From Dyadobacter sp. SG02 (GTDB lineage Bacteria; Bacteroidota; Bacteroidia; Cytophagales; Spirosomataceae), in assembly GCF_900109045.1 (NCBI RefSeq), contig NZ_FNYL01000004.1, positions 356,055 through 420,054 on the forward strand: a stretch of 64,000 nt of DNA, in the 5' to 3' direction. Below the pieces are notes generated by a model. That model did no database searches and was not told the DNA's origin. It saw only the letters and a program-made list of their open reading frames with translations. Position 1 is the first letter of the stretch. Each line of letters starts with the position of its first letter. Positions 41,762 through 49,744 of the stretch are shown piece by piece. The position numbers were made by a program, and so were the translations under genes.

Positions 41762-42892
41762 TCACTTCAAAAGCGCCGCCACTTTTAAATCCAGCGCATT
41801 CTCTCCGGTATTGTAGCCGACGTGTTGGTCGATCACTTTACCATTTCCATCAAGAAGTACCCAAATCGGAATGGTTTGCAAATTATATTTCTTGTCCAGC
41901 TTCGCATAAGTTTCACCGAGAGGCAGCAGAAATTGTTTCCAGGGCATTTGCTCTTTTTGCATTGCTTTTTTCCAGGCATTCTGATCCTTATCCACCGAAA
42001 TGCTAACCACATTCAGTTTCTCCCCTTGGTTTTTATGAAGCTTTTTGATCTGCGGGATTTCCATTCTGCAAGGTCCGCACCAGCTCGCCCAGAAAACAAT
42101 CAGGTTATGCTTGGAGGAATCTACCAGCAATTCTTTCACAGATTTATCATCGGCGGTTTTTAATGCAACTTCCGTCGGGAAATCGCTTCCTGTTTTATTG
42201 TCGTAATCCAGATAGGCTTTTAAGGCAATATAACCCGGGTTTGAATGCAGTTCAGGGTCAAAAAGAGATAGTAAGAGTTTCGCTTCACCGGCGTCAATCG
42301 CTGATTTACTGAAATTCAAAGTACGCAGCAATTCAAGCGAGTAGGAGTTCTTTTTAACCAGGGAGCGGTTATAAGCGTGGTTATCGGCAGCATTCTTTAA
42401 GTCGCTCTTGAAATTGTAATGGTGAAATAACACGCTGGTTTGTCGGTTGACCTTATCCATGTTAAAAACCACTTCCTTATTTTTTGGAGTAAATACCCGA
42501 ATCGTGTCGAGTTGTAGCTCCATCACACCTCTTTCGGCATAGAAGTTAACCTCACTCGTTTTCTTGAAATAGGGATTTTTATAGCCAACCAATTGATGCG
42601 GCCACTCGGGATTCCCGGTTTCAAAAACAATTGCTGCCCTAAACGGGACGAAATCCCTGCCGGTTTTGACCTTGAACTCAAACTTGCCGCCTTTCACAAC
42701 CGCGGTATCCTCGAAATTGCGGGTTTCGGCATTGCCCAAATATATTGTCTTCCCTTCCAGGAATGTGCCAGCTCCCCGTAAATCTCCCCGTACCACTATC
42801 TCCCGACCATCTCCGCAAGCCAACAACGTAAAAATCATCAAAAGCACGCCCACCGTTCCGGAAAGGGCACGAGCAATCCGATTGTTTTCCAT
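41762..42892 (-). CDS. TlpA-like thioredoxin lipoprotein with DUF4369-type N-terminal domain
   Basis: This 376-residue protein has a lipoprotein signal (LLMIFTLLACGDG) and an N-terminal beta-rich domain (TIYLGNAETRNFEDTAVVKG, KFEFKV) of the DUF4369 kind. A helical middle follows, and a TlpA/ResA thioredoxin domain with FWASWCGPCRMEIPQI holds the CxxC active site. IPIWVLLDGNGKVID is the cis-Pro region. It should sit in the periplasm and reduce disulfides, perhaps for cytochrome c maturation or stress. No cytochrome gene is nearby. Confidence 0.92.
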   Translation of the reverse strand: MENNRIARALSGTVGVLLMIFTLLACGDGREIVVRGDLRGAGTFLEGKTIYLGNAETRNFEDTAVVKGGKFEFKVKTGRDFVPFRAAIVFETGNPEWPHQLVGYKNPYFKKTSEVNFYAERGVMELQLDTIRVFTPKNKEVVFNMDKVNRQTSVLFHHYNFKSDLKNAADNHAYNRSLVKKNSYSLELLRTLNFSKSAIDAGEAKLLLSLFDPELHSNPGYIALKAYLDYDNKTGSDFPTEVALKTADDKSVKELLVDSSKHNLIVFWASWCGPCRMEIPQIKKLHKNQGEKLNVVSISVDKDQNAWKKAMQKEQMPWKQFLLPLGETYAKLDKKYNLQTIPIWVLLDGNGKVIDQHVGYNTGENALDLKVAALLK

Positions 42893-42984
42893 AGCGCATT
42901 AACAATTAGTTGATTAACAATTGTAACCACTTTATTATAGAAAACAAAATATAGAATAAAATTATATATTGTAGTGAGGGAAGT

Positions 42985-43653
42985 CTACTTCGAAAGTATT
43001 TTTGCTATTTCCACAAAGCCACGGCTTTTGGCATGTTGCAAAGGCGTAATACCGTCATGATCGGGAATTCCGAGATCCGCATCGCCGTCTTTCAGCAGCT
43101 GTACAAATTCCTGATACTTTTTGCTTCCATCACCTAAGACAATAGCCTCCATCAGGGCCGTCCATCCCAAACGATTTACGTGATTGATCGGAAATCCTTT
43201 GGTACCAGCCAATACTTTTACAGTTTCCACATGCCCGCGCTCACAGGCAGGAATCAATGCAGTGCCGTTGTATCGATTAAACACATCGAACCGGGCGCCG
43301 TGGGTAAGAAAGAGTTTAACCAATTCCGCTTGTCCGGTTGCGCCGGCATAAAGAAACGGGCTGTCGTGGATGTCGTCCTGCAAATTCACGTCTGCGCCTT
43401 TTTCGGTAAGTAGCCTTGCCATTTCTGCGTGTCTGTTGATGGTAGCGAGCAAGAGCAAAGACTGTCCTTTTGCATTCCTTGTATTTACACTAGCGCCTTT
43501 GTCAAGCGCTTTTTCTACGCCCTCGGTATCGTTTCGCGTAACCAGTTTAAGAATGTCCTCCTGTTGCATAATCATATCATTTGTTACCGGCTGATCTTTC
43601 GCGTTGCAGGACGCAAACCCGCCCATTAATGCCAGCAGCAATAATGCTTTCAT
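42985..43653 (-). CDS. Ankyrin repeat protein, likely lipoprotein
   Basis: This 222-residue protein begins with a lipoprotein-like signal (ALLLLALMGGFASCNAK, Cys at about residue 16) followed by about four to five ankyrin repeats. Examples are GASVNTRNAKGQSLLLLATI, GADVNLQDDIHDSPFLYAG and RFDVFNRYNGTALIPACERG. Ankyrin arrays bind other proteins. The partner is unknown. Confidence 0.88.
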   Translation of the reverse strand: MKALLLLALMGGFASCNAKDQPVTNDMIMQQEDILKLVTRNDTEGVEKALDKGASVNTRNAKGQSLLLLATINRHAEMARLLTEKGADVNLQDDIHDSPFLYAGATGQAELVKLFLTHGARFDVFNRYNGTALIPACERGHVETVKVLAGTKGFPINHVNRLGWTALMEAIVLGDGSKKYQEFVQLLKDGDADLGIPDHDGITPLQHAKSRGFVEIAKILSK

Positions 43654-43756
43654 AGCCTTAATTGATTAGTTGAAAATTATGGTAACAAGGTAACGCGAAT
43701 TTCAGGCTGCTCCTTTGTGGAATAGATGCTGATACTTGGAAGATTTATAATTGGTT

Positions 43757-43848
43757 GAGTTGAGGGATTCGAACCGCGCGGCGGACCGCGGCGATGGCCG
43801 ACCACCCCGACCCTCTGCTTGTAAGCGAACGTCGCGCAGGCAGATGCT
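43757..43848 (-). pseudogene. Partial tRNA-Val copy with two GC-rich inserts
   Basis: Segments identical to the complete tRNA-Val occur in the same order: 43757-43775, about 43806-43824 and 43839-43848. Together they cover the 3' side of the anticodon arm, the variable and T arms and the 3' acceptor strand. They are interrupted by a 30-bp insert in the T arm (43776-43805) and a 14-bp insert at the anticodon loop (43825-43838). The second insert contains the dyad GCGA-ACG-TCGC, and the first contains GCGG-A-CCGC. The 5' third is missing or degraded. It lies just downstream of the intact tRNA-Val terminator. Confidence 0.75.
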
Positions 43849-43861
43849 ATGGACAAAAACG

Positions 43862-43889
43862 AAAAAGCATCGATTGCTCGATGCTTTTT
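43862..43889 (-). terminator. Terminator of tRNA-Val
   Basis: On the minus strand a 12-bp stem (AAAAAGCATCGA with its complement) and GCAA loop end in TTTTT, 1 bp past the tRNA-Val 3' end. Confidence 0.85.
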
Positions 43890-43890
43890 G

Positions 43891-43965
43891 TGGGAGTTGA
43901 GGGATTCGAACCCCCGACCCTCTGCTTGTAAGGCAGATGCTCTGAACCAACTGAGCTAAACTCCC
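43891..43965 (-). tRNA. tRNA-Val (TAC anticodon)
   Basis: The minus strand folds as a 75-nt tRNA. The acceptor pairs GGGAGTT with AACTCCC and is followed by discriminator A. The anticodon stem TCTGC/GCAGA holds loop CTTACAA, giving anticodon TAC for valine. The T arm is GGGGG-TTCGAAT-CCCTC. No CCA is encoded. Confidence 0.96.
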
Positions 43966-44002
43966 TTTTTGTTTTCCTTTGTTTTCCCGTCGTTTGGGAG
44001 TG

Positions 44003-44034
44003 CAAATATGTGCGACTAAATTGAACTCTGCAAA
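44003..44034 (-). promoter_or_regulatory. Promoter of tRNA-Val
   Basis: The minus strand reads TTTG (44034-44031), 20 bp, then CATATTTG (44010-44003), one mismatch from TAnnTTTG. It starts about 40 bp upstream of the tRNA. Confidence 0.5.
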
Positions 44035-44088
44035 TATTCTTGAAAAAAAATTTAAAATATTTTTTAACCGCCTGAAAACCAGTATTCG

Positions 44089-44823
44089 CTATTCGAAATT
44101 CAAATAGAGCGTTACCGTGTGGGTGCGCATGCGGCTGATCCCATTGCCTACGGAATTTTTCCCGGGGACGAGCATATTGGTCAATCCGTGCGAAAAACGA
44201 AGCTCCGGCGCGAATTTGAAGAACTCGAAGAACTGTTCGTAGCCAATGCCGTAATCGATGGAGAAGTCGCTCGACTTCGTGTCGAGCGCATTCGCCCCAC
44301 CACCCCGGTTGCGCTTGACGTTCGTCTCGATCCCGAGCGTCACGCCCGCGAGCATGTACATGCGCGAGTTGACCCTGCGTAACGATTTGTATTTTAGCAA
44401 GAGCGGCACTTCTATCCATGTCGACTCGCGCTTTTCCGTACGGTCGGTGCCGTTGGGATAACTGAATTTGACATGCCGTTCATAAAGCGAAACCGCAGGC
44501 GTTGTGCGCAGGTCGAAATGCTCGTTCAGGTAGGCATTAATGGTAAATCCCATGCGAAATGCCGCATTGGTGGGCGACTGGACCAAAAATGCCGAATCCT
44601 TGGCCACAAAGTCGTTGCTATGCTTGATATTGAACCGCGTGAACGGGACTGCGAAAAGAATACCGTAATGGATCGGCTTATCGTCGTAATATTCGAGGTG
44701 CTTCCGACGGTAACCGATGCCCTGAGATTGGGCCTCCTGCGCCGCCATGAGCAACGCAAGGATGCCGATGATTACTTGTGTCCGACGTAAATTGAACAGA
44801 TCCCGAAGGTAAGTGATATGCAT
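44089..44823 (-). CDS. PorT-like outer-membrane beta-barrel protein
   Basis: This 244-residue protein has a signal peptide (VIIGILALLMAAQEAQSQG) and then an eight-strand-type outer-membrane barrel: HYGILFAVPFTRFNIKHS, FRMGFTINAYLNEHFDLRTTPAVS and the final TVTLYLNFE ending in Phe-Glu. It resembles PorT, needed for type IX secretion, and the position right after the menaquinone methyltransferase gene is the one porT often has in this phylum. The first ATG overlaps ubiE by 52 bp; the true start may lie nearer the signal peptide. Confidence 0.72.
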   Translation of the reverse strand: MHITYLRDLFNLRRTQVIIGILALLMAAQEAQSQGIGYRRKHLEYYDDKPIHYGILFAVPFTRFNIKHSNDFVAKDSAFLVQSPTNAAFRMGFTINAYLNEHFDLRTTPAVSLYERHVKFSYPNGTDRTEKRESTWIEVPLLLKYKSLRRVNSRMYMLAGVTLGIETNVKRNRGGGANALDTKSSDFSIDYGIGYEQFFEFFKFAPELRFSHGLTNMLVPGKNSVGNGISRMRTHTVTLYLNFE

Positions 44824-45494
44824 TTGGTATTTATGAAACCTGCTTTTTTATAAATATCAAGAAAAGCTTCCCCATCCGGAAAGGCCTGTACCGACTCGGG
44901 CAGATAGGTGTATGCCGCGCTGTCTTTCGAGACCGTTTTCCCTATTATTGGCAATATATATTTGAAATAAAAATTGTAAATCTGCTTGAACGGGAAGCTT
45001 TTAGGCTTCGAAAACTCCACCACCACACACGTTCCGCCCGGCTTCATCACGCGGTTCATCTCTGTCAGTCCGGCCAGCAAATTCTGAAAATTGCGTACTC
45101 CAAACGAAACGATAATCGCGTCAAAATAATTGTTTGCAAAAGCCAAACTTTCCGAGTCGCCGCTTTGGAGGGTAATCACGTCCTGCTTGCCCAGTTTCGC
45201 GATTTTCTCCCGGCCCACCGCCAGCATTCCTTCCGAAATATCGACGCCGATGATCTTCTCGGGCTTCAAGGCAAGCGCCTCGATCGCGAAGTCGCCGGTA
45301 CCGGTCGCGATGTCGAGAATAACCTTCGGTTGTTGCTTTTTGAGCAGTTTGATGGCCCTTTTGCGCCAATATATATCTACACCGCCACTCAGGACGTGGT
45401 TCAGCAAGTCATATTTCGGCGAAATGTTGTCGAACATCTCGGCCACCTGCTCCCGCTTGGTCCCTTCTTTATCTTTATAGGGTACTACACTCAT
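44772..45494 (-). CDS. ubiE: Demethylmenaquinone methyltransferase
   Basis: The ATG giving MSVVPYKDKEGTKREQVAEMF is used (240 residues). It methylates demethylmenaquinone with S-adenosylmethionine, the last step of menaquinone synthesis. Motifs are MFDNISPKYDLLNHVLS, VILDIATGTGDFAIEA (SAM loop), VSFGVRNFQN and the C-terminal FGICSIYVGHK. This is the respiratory quinone expected in Bacteroidota. A TAnnTTTG box lies 27 bp upstream. Confidence 0.95.
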   Translation of the reverse strand: MSVVPYKDKEGTKREQVAEMFDNISPKYDLLNHVLSGGVDIYWRKRAIKLLKKQQPKVILDIATGTGDFAIEALALKPEKIIGVDISEGMLAVGREKIAKLGKQDVITLQSGDSESLAFANNYFDAIIVSFGVRNFQNLLAGLTEMNRVMKPGGTCVVVEFSKPKSFPFKQIYNFYFKYILPIIGKTVSKDSAAYTYLPESVQAFPDGEAFLDIYKKAGFINTKCISLTFGICSIYVGHK

Positions 45495-45521
45495 CTTTGT
45501 ACTGTATTTTTCAACTACAAG

Positions 45522-45529
45522 CAAAACTA
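45522..45529 (-). promoter_or_regulatory. Candidate -7 box for ubiE
   Basis: The minus strand reads TAGTTTTG, 27 bp before the ubiE ATG. No matching -33 element is seen. Confidence 0.35.
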
Positions 45530-45650
45530 ACAGATATTTACGGTTATCACACGGCGGGCCGGTATCTTATTGGTTCTACAAAAGGTGACCAAAATGAAAA
45601 GCGTACGTATCAATGGTTGAACAAACATTCCGTATCGATCATTTCCAGCC

Positions 45651-46433
45651 ATGCGTTACATTTTGCTCCTTACCACCTGCGCCCTTGCCGGCATAACCTT
45701 CGCGCAGCCTGTCCGTTACCGCTCGCCGAACGGCATCAGTAACAAGAAAAATTACGATCGCCGCACGACCAACCCCTATTTTCTGAGCCTGCGGTGCGGC
45801 CTCACGCAGTTCTACGGCGAATTGAATGCCCAGGCGATGCACGGAATCGCCGGAATAGGCATTGGGAGGTCGCTTAACAAACAATTTGCCATTCGGTGCG
45901 ATTACAATGCGGGAAGCATTGGCGGCGAGAAAAGGTCCTTTTTTAACTCCTGGTTTGCAAATGAATACAATAGTGTGGAATGCCTCGTAAAATGGGATCT
46001 TACGGAGCAGTTCAGCGAAAGAGAACCCGGCCCGGCGCACATTTCGGTCTTGGCGGGACTAGGCCAAATCTGGTTCAGCGCCAATGCTTTCGACCTGGAC
46101 AACAATCAATTATTGCGCTTTACCAACAGCCAGCAAAGTGCCCGAAACCCGCTTTTTTTGCGTTGGGGACCGCCAAAAGGACCGAAAGGTATCAAAAAAA
46201 CAAGGGAAGGAATATTGCCGCTCGGCACTTCCGTGGATTATGCTTTGTTAGAAAAATTGAAAATTGCATTTGAATACCGCTTCTATTTCGTGCGGACCGA
46301 CAAGCTGGACGCTACCTCGGGAAGGCGGCTGATTAACCCCGAAGAAAGCGAATCTTACAGCGACACGCCGAACGATGCATTCAGTTTCATCGCGGTATCA
46401 TTGCAATATCATTTCGGCAAAAAGAAAAATTGA
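45651..46433 (+). CDS. Outer-membrane beta-barrel protein of unknown function
   Basis: This 260-residue protein has a signal peptide (YILLLTTCALAGITFAQ) and alternating strands with aromatic ends (NPYFLSLRCGLTQFYGELNAQ, ISVLAGLGQIWFS, KIAFEYRFYFVRTDKLDA, FIAVSLQYHFGKKKN). The first strand pattern GLTQFYGEL is like DUF6089-type barrels, but I cannot name it firmly. It is followed after 23 bp by a nuclease-like gene on the same strand. Confidence 0.72.
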   Translation: MRYILLLTTCALAGITFAQPVRYRSPNGISNKKNYDRRTTNPYFLSLRCGLTQFYGELNAQAMHGIAGIGIGRSLNKQFAIRCDYNAGSIGGEKRSFFNSWFANEYNSVECLVKWDLTEQFSEREPGPAHISVLAGLGQIWFSANAFDLDNNQLLRFTNSQQSARNPLFLRWGPPKGPKGIKKTREGILPLGTSVDYALLEKLKIAFEYRFYFVRTDKLDATSGRRLINPEESESYSDTPNDAFSFIAVSLQYHFGKKKN

Positions 46434-46456
46434 ATGCCTGTTAACATTGTTAAATA

Positions 46457-47041
46457 ATGATTTCTACCACTGTTAAATACAAACTTTACCCTTCGCTGCT
46501 AAGCTGTTTCGACCGGTTTGAACGTGGCTACATTAGCGAGCAGGAACTCCTCGACCGCATTAACCGCGTACCCGTGCCGCAAACGGAAGCTCAGTTTCGC
46601 GGTGTATCGTTCGAAGATGCGGTGATTAAAGGCATTGGTGAAGAAACATTTGACCCGGAAATCCTCTCGAAAGTGCGCTCGTACCTGCCGCGTCCGATGC
46701 TGAAAACGCAGGTTTACTGCGAGTATCAGCTGAACGACAGCCTCATTTACGGGTACGTGGATGTGATTGGAAAGATGCTGGCCGTGGATATCAAAACCAC
46801 CGGAAATTACCGCGAAGGCAGCTTCGCCAAAAGCCACCAAAACTTTTACCTACCCGCATTACGCACGAAGGGTATCCGAAGCCTGCGCTACGTGATCACC
46901 GATTTCAAGGATGTTTATATCGAAGAATATGACCAAATGGCTGACCTGAACTATCAGGAGGAACAGACCGCTCGCTTTTGTGAATTCCTTGAGACCTACC
47001 GCGACCGCATTACAGACCTACGCGTATTTGCCCGCATTTAA
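46457..47041 (+). CDS. PD-(D/E)XK nuclease-like protein
   Basis: This 194-residue cytosolic protein shows the PD-(D/E)XK nuclease pattern. An early helix carries Glu in GVSFEDAVIKG. Then YGYVDVIGKMLAVDIKTTG supplies the Asp and the D-x-K pair on adjacent strands. FAKSHQNFYLPAL provides a helix with Gln. The order fits a Mg-dependent nuclease core of the Cas4/RecB type, without a zinc or Fe-S Cys set. No helicase or restriction gene is nearby. Its target is unknown. Confidence 0.65.
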   Translation: MISTTVKYKLYPSLLSCFDRFERGYISEQELLDRINRVPVPQTEAQFRGVSFEDAVIKGIGEETFDPEILSKVRSYLPRPMLKTQVYCEYQLNDSLIYGYVDVIGKMLAVDIKTTGNYREGSFAKSHQNFYLPALRTKGIRSLRYVITDFKDVYIEEYDQMADLNYQEEQTARFCEFLETYRDRITDLRVFARI

Positions 47042-47055
47042 CACTGATAACCAGT

Positions 47056-47724
47056 CTAAAAATCGAGCAATTGATATTTCACAGCAAAGATCGCCAGGCT
47101 TACCGAATTGCTGGCGCCGGTTTTTTCCAGCAGGTTTTTACGGTGTCCTTCCACCGTTCGGTAGCTGATAAACAGCTCCTCCGCGATTTTCGCAGTGTTG
47201 TATCCCTTGCAAATAAGCGCCAACACCTCCATTTCACGGTCGGTAAGGCCTACATTGAGCGAGGGAATGGCCACTTTGCTGCGGGCAGGCTTAATGTCCC
47301 CCGCCTGCAATCCCTGTCGCATTACCTGCGCAATGTCGTCGTTGATATAATATCCTTTCGTCACTACTTGCTCGATAGCTTCGCTCAGAATGCCCTGGTC
47401 GATGTCCTTGGGCAGATAGCCGTGCACGCCTACGCGCATGAGCTGCAATATGTGCTCGGGGGAGTAGTTCATGGAAAGAATGATGATCTTTAAGTTCGGG
47501 TACTGTTTTAGAAGGACACCGGCTACTTCTTTTCCATCCATACCTTTCATAAAAAGATCCAGCAGCACCACGTCTGGCGAGGCGCCTCCTATTTCTTCCA
47601 GCAATTCCTCGCCAGATGCGGCTTCCAGAACTACCAGGTAATCTTCATTCCGGGACAGAATCTGGCCTAATCCCTGACGGAACAGCTTGTGATCGTCCGC
47701 TATCGCTATTTTTACCGGTTTCAA
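47056..47724 (-). CDS. NarL/FixJ-type response regulator
   Basis: The receiver domain starts VKIAIADDHKLFRQGLGQIL with phosphorylation site Asp56 in VVLLDLFMKGMDG, and the C-terminal LuxR helix-turn-helix is LTDREMEVLALICKGYNTAKIAEELFISYRTVEGHRKNLLEKTGAS in residues about 158-205. I take the TTG at 47724 (LKPVKIAIADD) as the start since it gives the usual receiver beginning; a GTG at 47781 would overlap the kinase gene by 38 bp. It lies right after the kinase on the same strand. Confidence 0.9.
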   Translation of the reverse strand: MKPVKIAIADDHKLFRQGLGQILSRNEDYLVVLEAASGEELLEEIGGASPDVVLLDLFMKGMDGKEVAGVLLKQYPNLKIIILSMNYSPEHILQLMRVGVHGYLPKDIDQGILSEAIEQVVTKGYYINDDIAQVMRQGLQAGDIKPARSKVAIPSLNVGLTDREMEVLALICKGYNTAKIAEELFISYRTVEGHRKNLLEKTGASNSVSLAIFAVKYQLLDF

Positions 47725-47743
47725 TTGGATCGTTGAGAAAATG

Positions 47744-48529
47744 TTAAACGGGCATTTCAATTTTAAATCGGGTGCCTTCACCCGGAGCGGAATTCAGTTC
47801 GAGTTTTGCACCCAACAAGTCGGTGCGGGTGCGGATCGTGCTCATTCCCATCCCGGCCCCCTTTCGACCGGAAAGCATATCGAACCCCTTGCCGTTATCG
47901 CTCATGAGGAGGCTCAGTTGTGAGCCGCTACGGTGGAGATCGAAGGTAATTTCACTCGCTTCGGCATGCTTGACCACGTTCCCGATCACCTCCTGGATAA
48001 TGCGGTACAAAATCAGTTGTTGATACGACGAGAGCAACTCTGCCGGGTCCTCGATCGCGCAACGGATTTCCATTCCGGCATCTTCCATCCGGCGCAGCAA
48101 TATTTTGACGGCGCCCGCGAAGCCGAAATTTTCGATAATCACCGGCGACAGGTTATGCGCGATCTGCCGTACGTCCTTCACCACATCCCCGATAATCTGT
48201 CCTGAACGCGCTGCCAGGCCCTTCATTTCCTCTGCTGACTTTTCGTATTGTATCTGGTTTACAAACAAACGGACGGCCGATAACGACGCCCCCACCTCAT
48301 CGTGCAGGTCGCGCGCGATGCGCTCCCGCTCATTCTCCTGCGAGGCCACGATCGATTCGAGGATCTTCTTCTGATGCACCATCTCCATTTGGTGCAGCCG
48401 ACTTTGCTGGAAATGCAGCTTCCGCTGATAAAGCAACACAAAAATGACGATCGAGAGCGCCATCATCACCATAATGCCGATCCCGCCGAACAGCAGCTGC
48501 GCAAACTCTATTTCCCCCGGCCTACCCAT
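47744..48529 (-). CDS. Membrane-bound sensor histidine kinase (NarX-type, HisKA_3)
   Basis: This 261-residue kinase has one N-terminal helix (LLFGGIGIMVMMALSIVIF, residues 12-30), then a dimerisation box with His76 in ERIARDLHDEVGASLSAVR. The ATPase domain has the N box VIGNVVKHAEASE and the G1/G2 boxes SDNGKGFDM and GMGMSTIRTR. There is almost no extracytoplasmic region, so it probably reads a signal through its membrane helix or through a partner. A 22-bp overlap with the upstream multihelix gene suggests that protein as partner. It presumably phosphorylates the regulator encoded just downstream. Confidence 0.92.
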   Translation of the reverse strand: MGRPGEIEFAQLLFGGIGIMVMMALSIVIFVLLYQRKLHFQQSRLHQMEMVHQKKILESIVASQENERERIARDLHDEVGASLSAVRLFVNQIQYEKSAEEMKGLAARSGQIIGDVVKDVRQIAHNLSPVIIENFGFAGAVKILLRRMEDAGMEIRCAIEDPAELLSSYQQLILYRIIQEVIGNVVKHAEASEITFDLHRSGSQLSLLMSDNGKGFDMLSGRKGAGMGMSTIRTRTDLLGAKLELNSAPGEGTRFKIEMPV

Positions 48530-49158
48530 AATGCGATCGCGTAAGTAATGTACAGCATATAATTCATCAGCGCGTGGATCACCCAGATCTGGTCGTTCAG
48601 ATTTTTGGAATACAGCAAAATGAAGTTCATAAATATGAAAATCAGGAAGTTCCCCGAAAAGAACAGCAGTAACCCTGCCGACACCCAGAAGAAAGGCTCA
48701 AGCAGCAGGTTTTGCACTTTCAATTCCTGAAAAACTTTATAGAAATACGACAGTGCGAAAAAGATCACGACCACACTTTCCATCGACCGTCCCGCATTAT
48801 CGATCCACACCGACTGCCCCTGCTGCCCCAATTCACGCACCAGTACGATGGCCGTAAACGTTGCCAGCATCCAGCCACGAAAGATCGTCAACCACTTCTG
48901 ATCGAGCACCAGACTGTACATCCAGGTCAGCAATACGAATTCGACCGTGATATAAATCGGCCAGAGAAATAGGTTGGATACTTTAAAAAACCAGAAAATG
49001 CGCGAAATACTCTCGATGAGCAATGCAAAGAAGATCAGCCAGCACAACAGTTTCACAGACCGATCGGCCCCGCGGTACCTCCTTAAAGCCATCCACGCCG
49101 CCACAAGCACGGGCAGGTACGTAAAAAGCACGATCAGTTGCTCCCTGGAATAATGCAT
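48508..49158 (-). CDS. Multi-helix membrane protein before a two-component system
   Basis: The ATG giving MHYSREQLIVLFTYLPVLVAA is chosen (216 residues). It has seven hydrophobic helices, for example WLIFFALLIESISRIFWFF, FVLLTWMYSLVL and FFWVSAGLLLFFSGNFLIF. It overlaps the sensor kinase start by 22 bp. Many Bacteroidota carry such a seven-helix protein before a HisKA_3 kinase. It may be the sensory part of the system; this is inference from position. Confidence 0.78.
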   Translation of the reverse strand: MHYSREQLIVLFTYLPVLVAAWMALRRYRGADRSVKLLCWLIFFALLIESISRIFWFFKVSNLFLWPIYITVEFVLLTWMYSLVLDQKWLTIFRGWMLATFTAIVLVRELGQQGQSVWIDNAGRSMESVVVIFFALSYFYKVFQELKVQNLLLEPFFWVSAGLLLFFSGNFLIFIFMNFILLYSKNLNDQIWVIHALMNYMLYITYAIALWVGRGK

Positions 49159-49401
49159 GGTATTAGCCTGATGAAGTTTAGGAATGCGGATTGCCCGAAC
49201 GACTCCCACTCGGAAAACTGCTCGGGAAATCAACTAACGGAAACGAATGCGGCACCAAATGGCCGGTGAATTTTCTGAGAGGGAGGCGCTGATCAGGCCG
49301 GAGGTAAATTAGTGGTTAACCTAAAAAGAAAAAAGCCGTCGTGGTTATAAATCAGAAGAGCTTATTTAGCGGTAATTTCCAGGCTGCGGCGCAGAAAAAC
49401 A

Positions 49402-49432
49402 AAAAAGCCTTGACAGTTAAACTATCAAGGCG
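49402..49432 (-). terminator. Terminator of tRNA-Phe
   Basis: On the minus strand GCCTTGATAG / CTGTCAAGGC pairs with one mismatch around a 5-nt loop and is followed by TTTTTT. It lies 14 bp after the tRNA-Phe 3' end. Confidence 0.85.
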
Positions 49433-49446
49433 TAATGCATTTTGGG

Positions 49447-49519
49447 TGGTGATGGACGGAATCGAACCGCCGACACATAGATTTTCAGTCTATTGCTCTA
49501 CCGACTGAGCTACATCACC
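49447..49519 (-). tRNA. tRNA-Phe (GAA anticodon)
   Basis: The minus strand folds as a 73-nt tRNA. The acceptor pairs GGTGATG with CATCACC and is followed by discriminator A. The anticodon arm ATAGA/TCTAT holds loop CTGAAAA with anticodon GAA. The T arm is GGCGG-TTCGATT-CCGTC. No CCA is encoded. Confidence 0.96.
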
Positions 49520-49545
49520 GTTTCAGTTGGTACCTTTTGGGACTG

Positions 49546-49576
49546 CAAAAATAGATGTCTGTTTTGGCTTTGCAAA
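49546..49576 (-). promoter_or_regulatory. Consensus promoter of tRNA-Phe
   Basis: The minus strand reads TTTG (49576-49573), 19 bp, then TATTTTTG (49553-49546), an exact fit to the Bacteroidota promoter, 26 bp before the tRNA. Confidence 0.75.
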
Positions 49577-49744
49577 TTTTTAGATCAAATATTTCTCAAA
49601 TAGTTTTTTACAAATTTGTATTGTGCTGATTATCTTTTATTTAATTCCTGAACATATTAATTTATACCCGATCCATTTGCGCCGAAATGCATTTTTATCA
49701 TACCTTGTTAGTATGCAAGCATACCAAAACAGCCCTATTTCGCT

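Noticed and set aside
43702-43950. An 82-codon minus-strand frame across the tRNA-Val and its fragment
   Set aside because: It runs through an RNA gene and its terminator and has no protein-like pattern.
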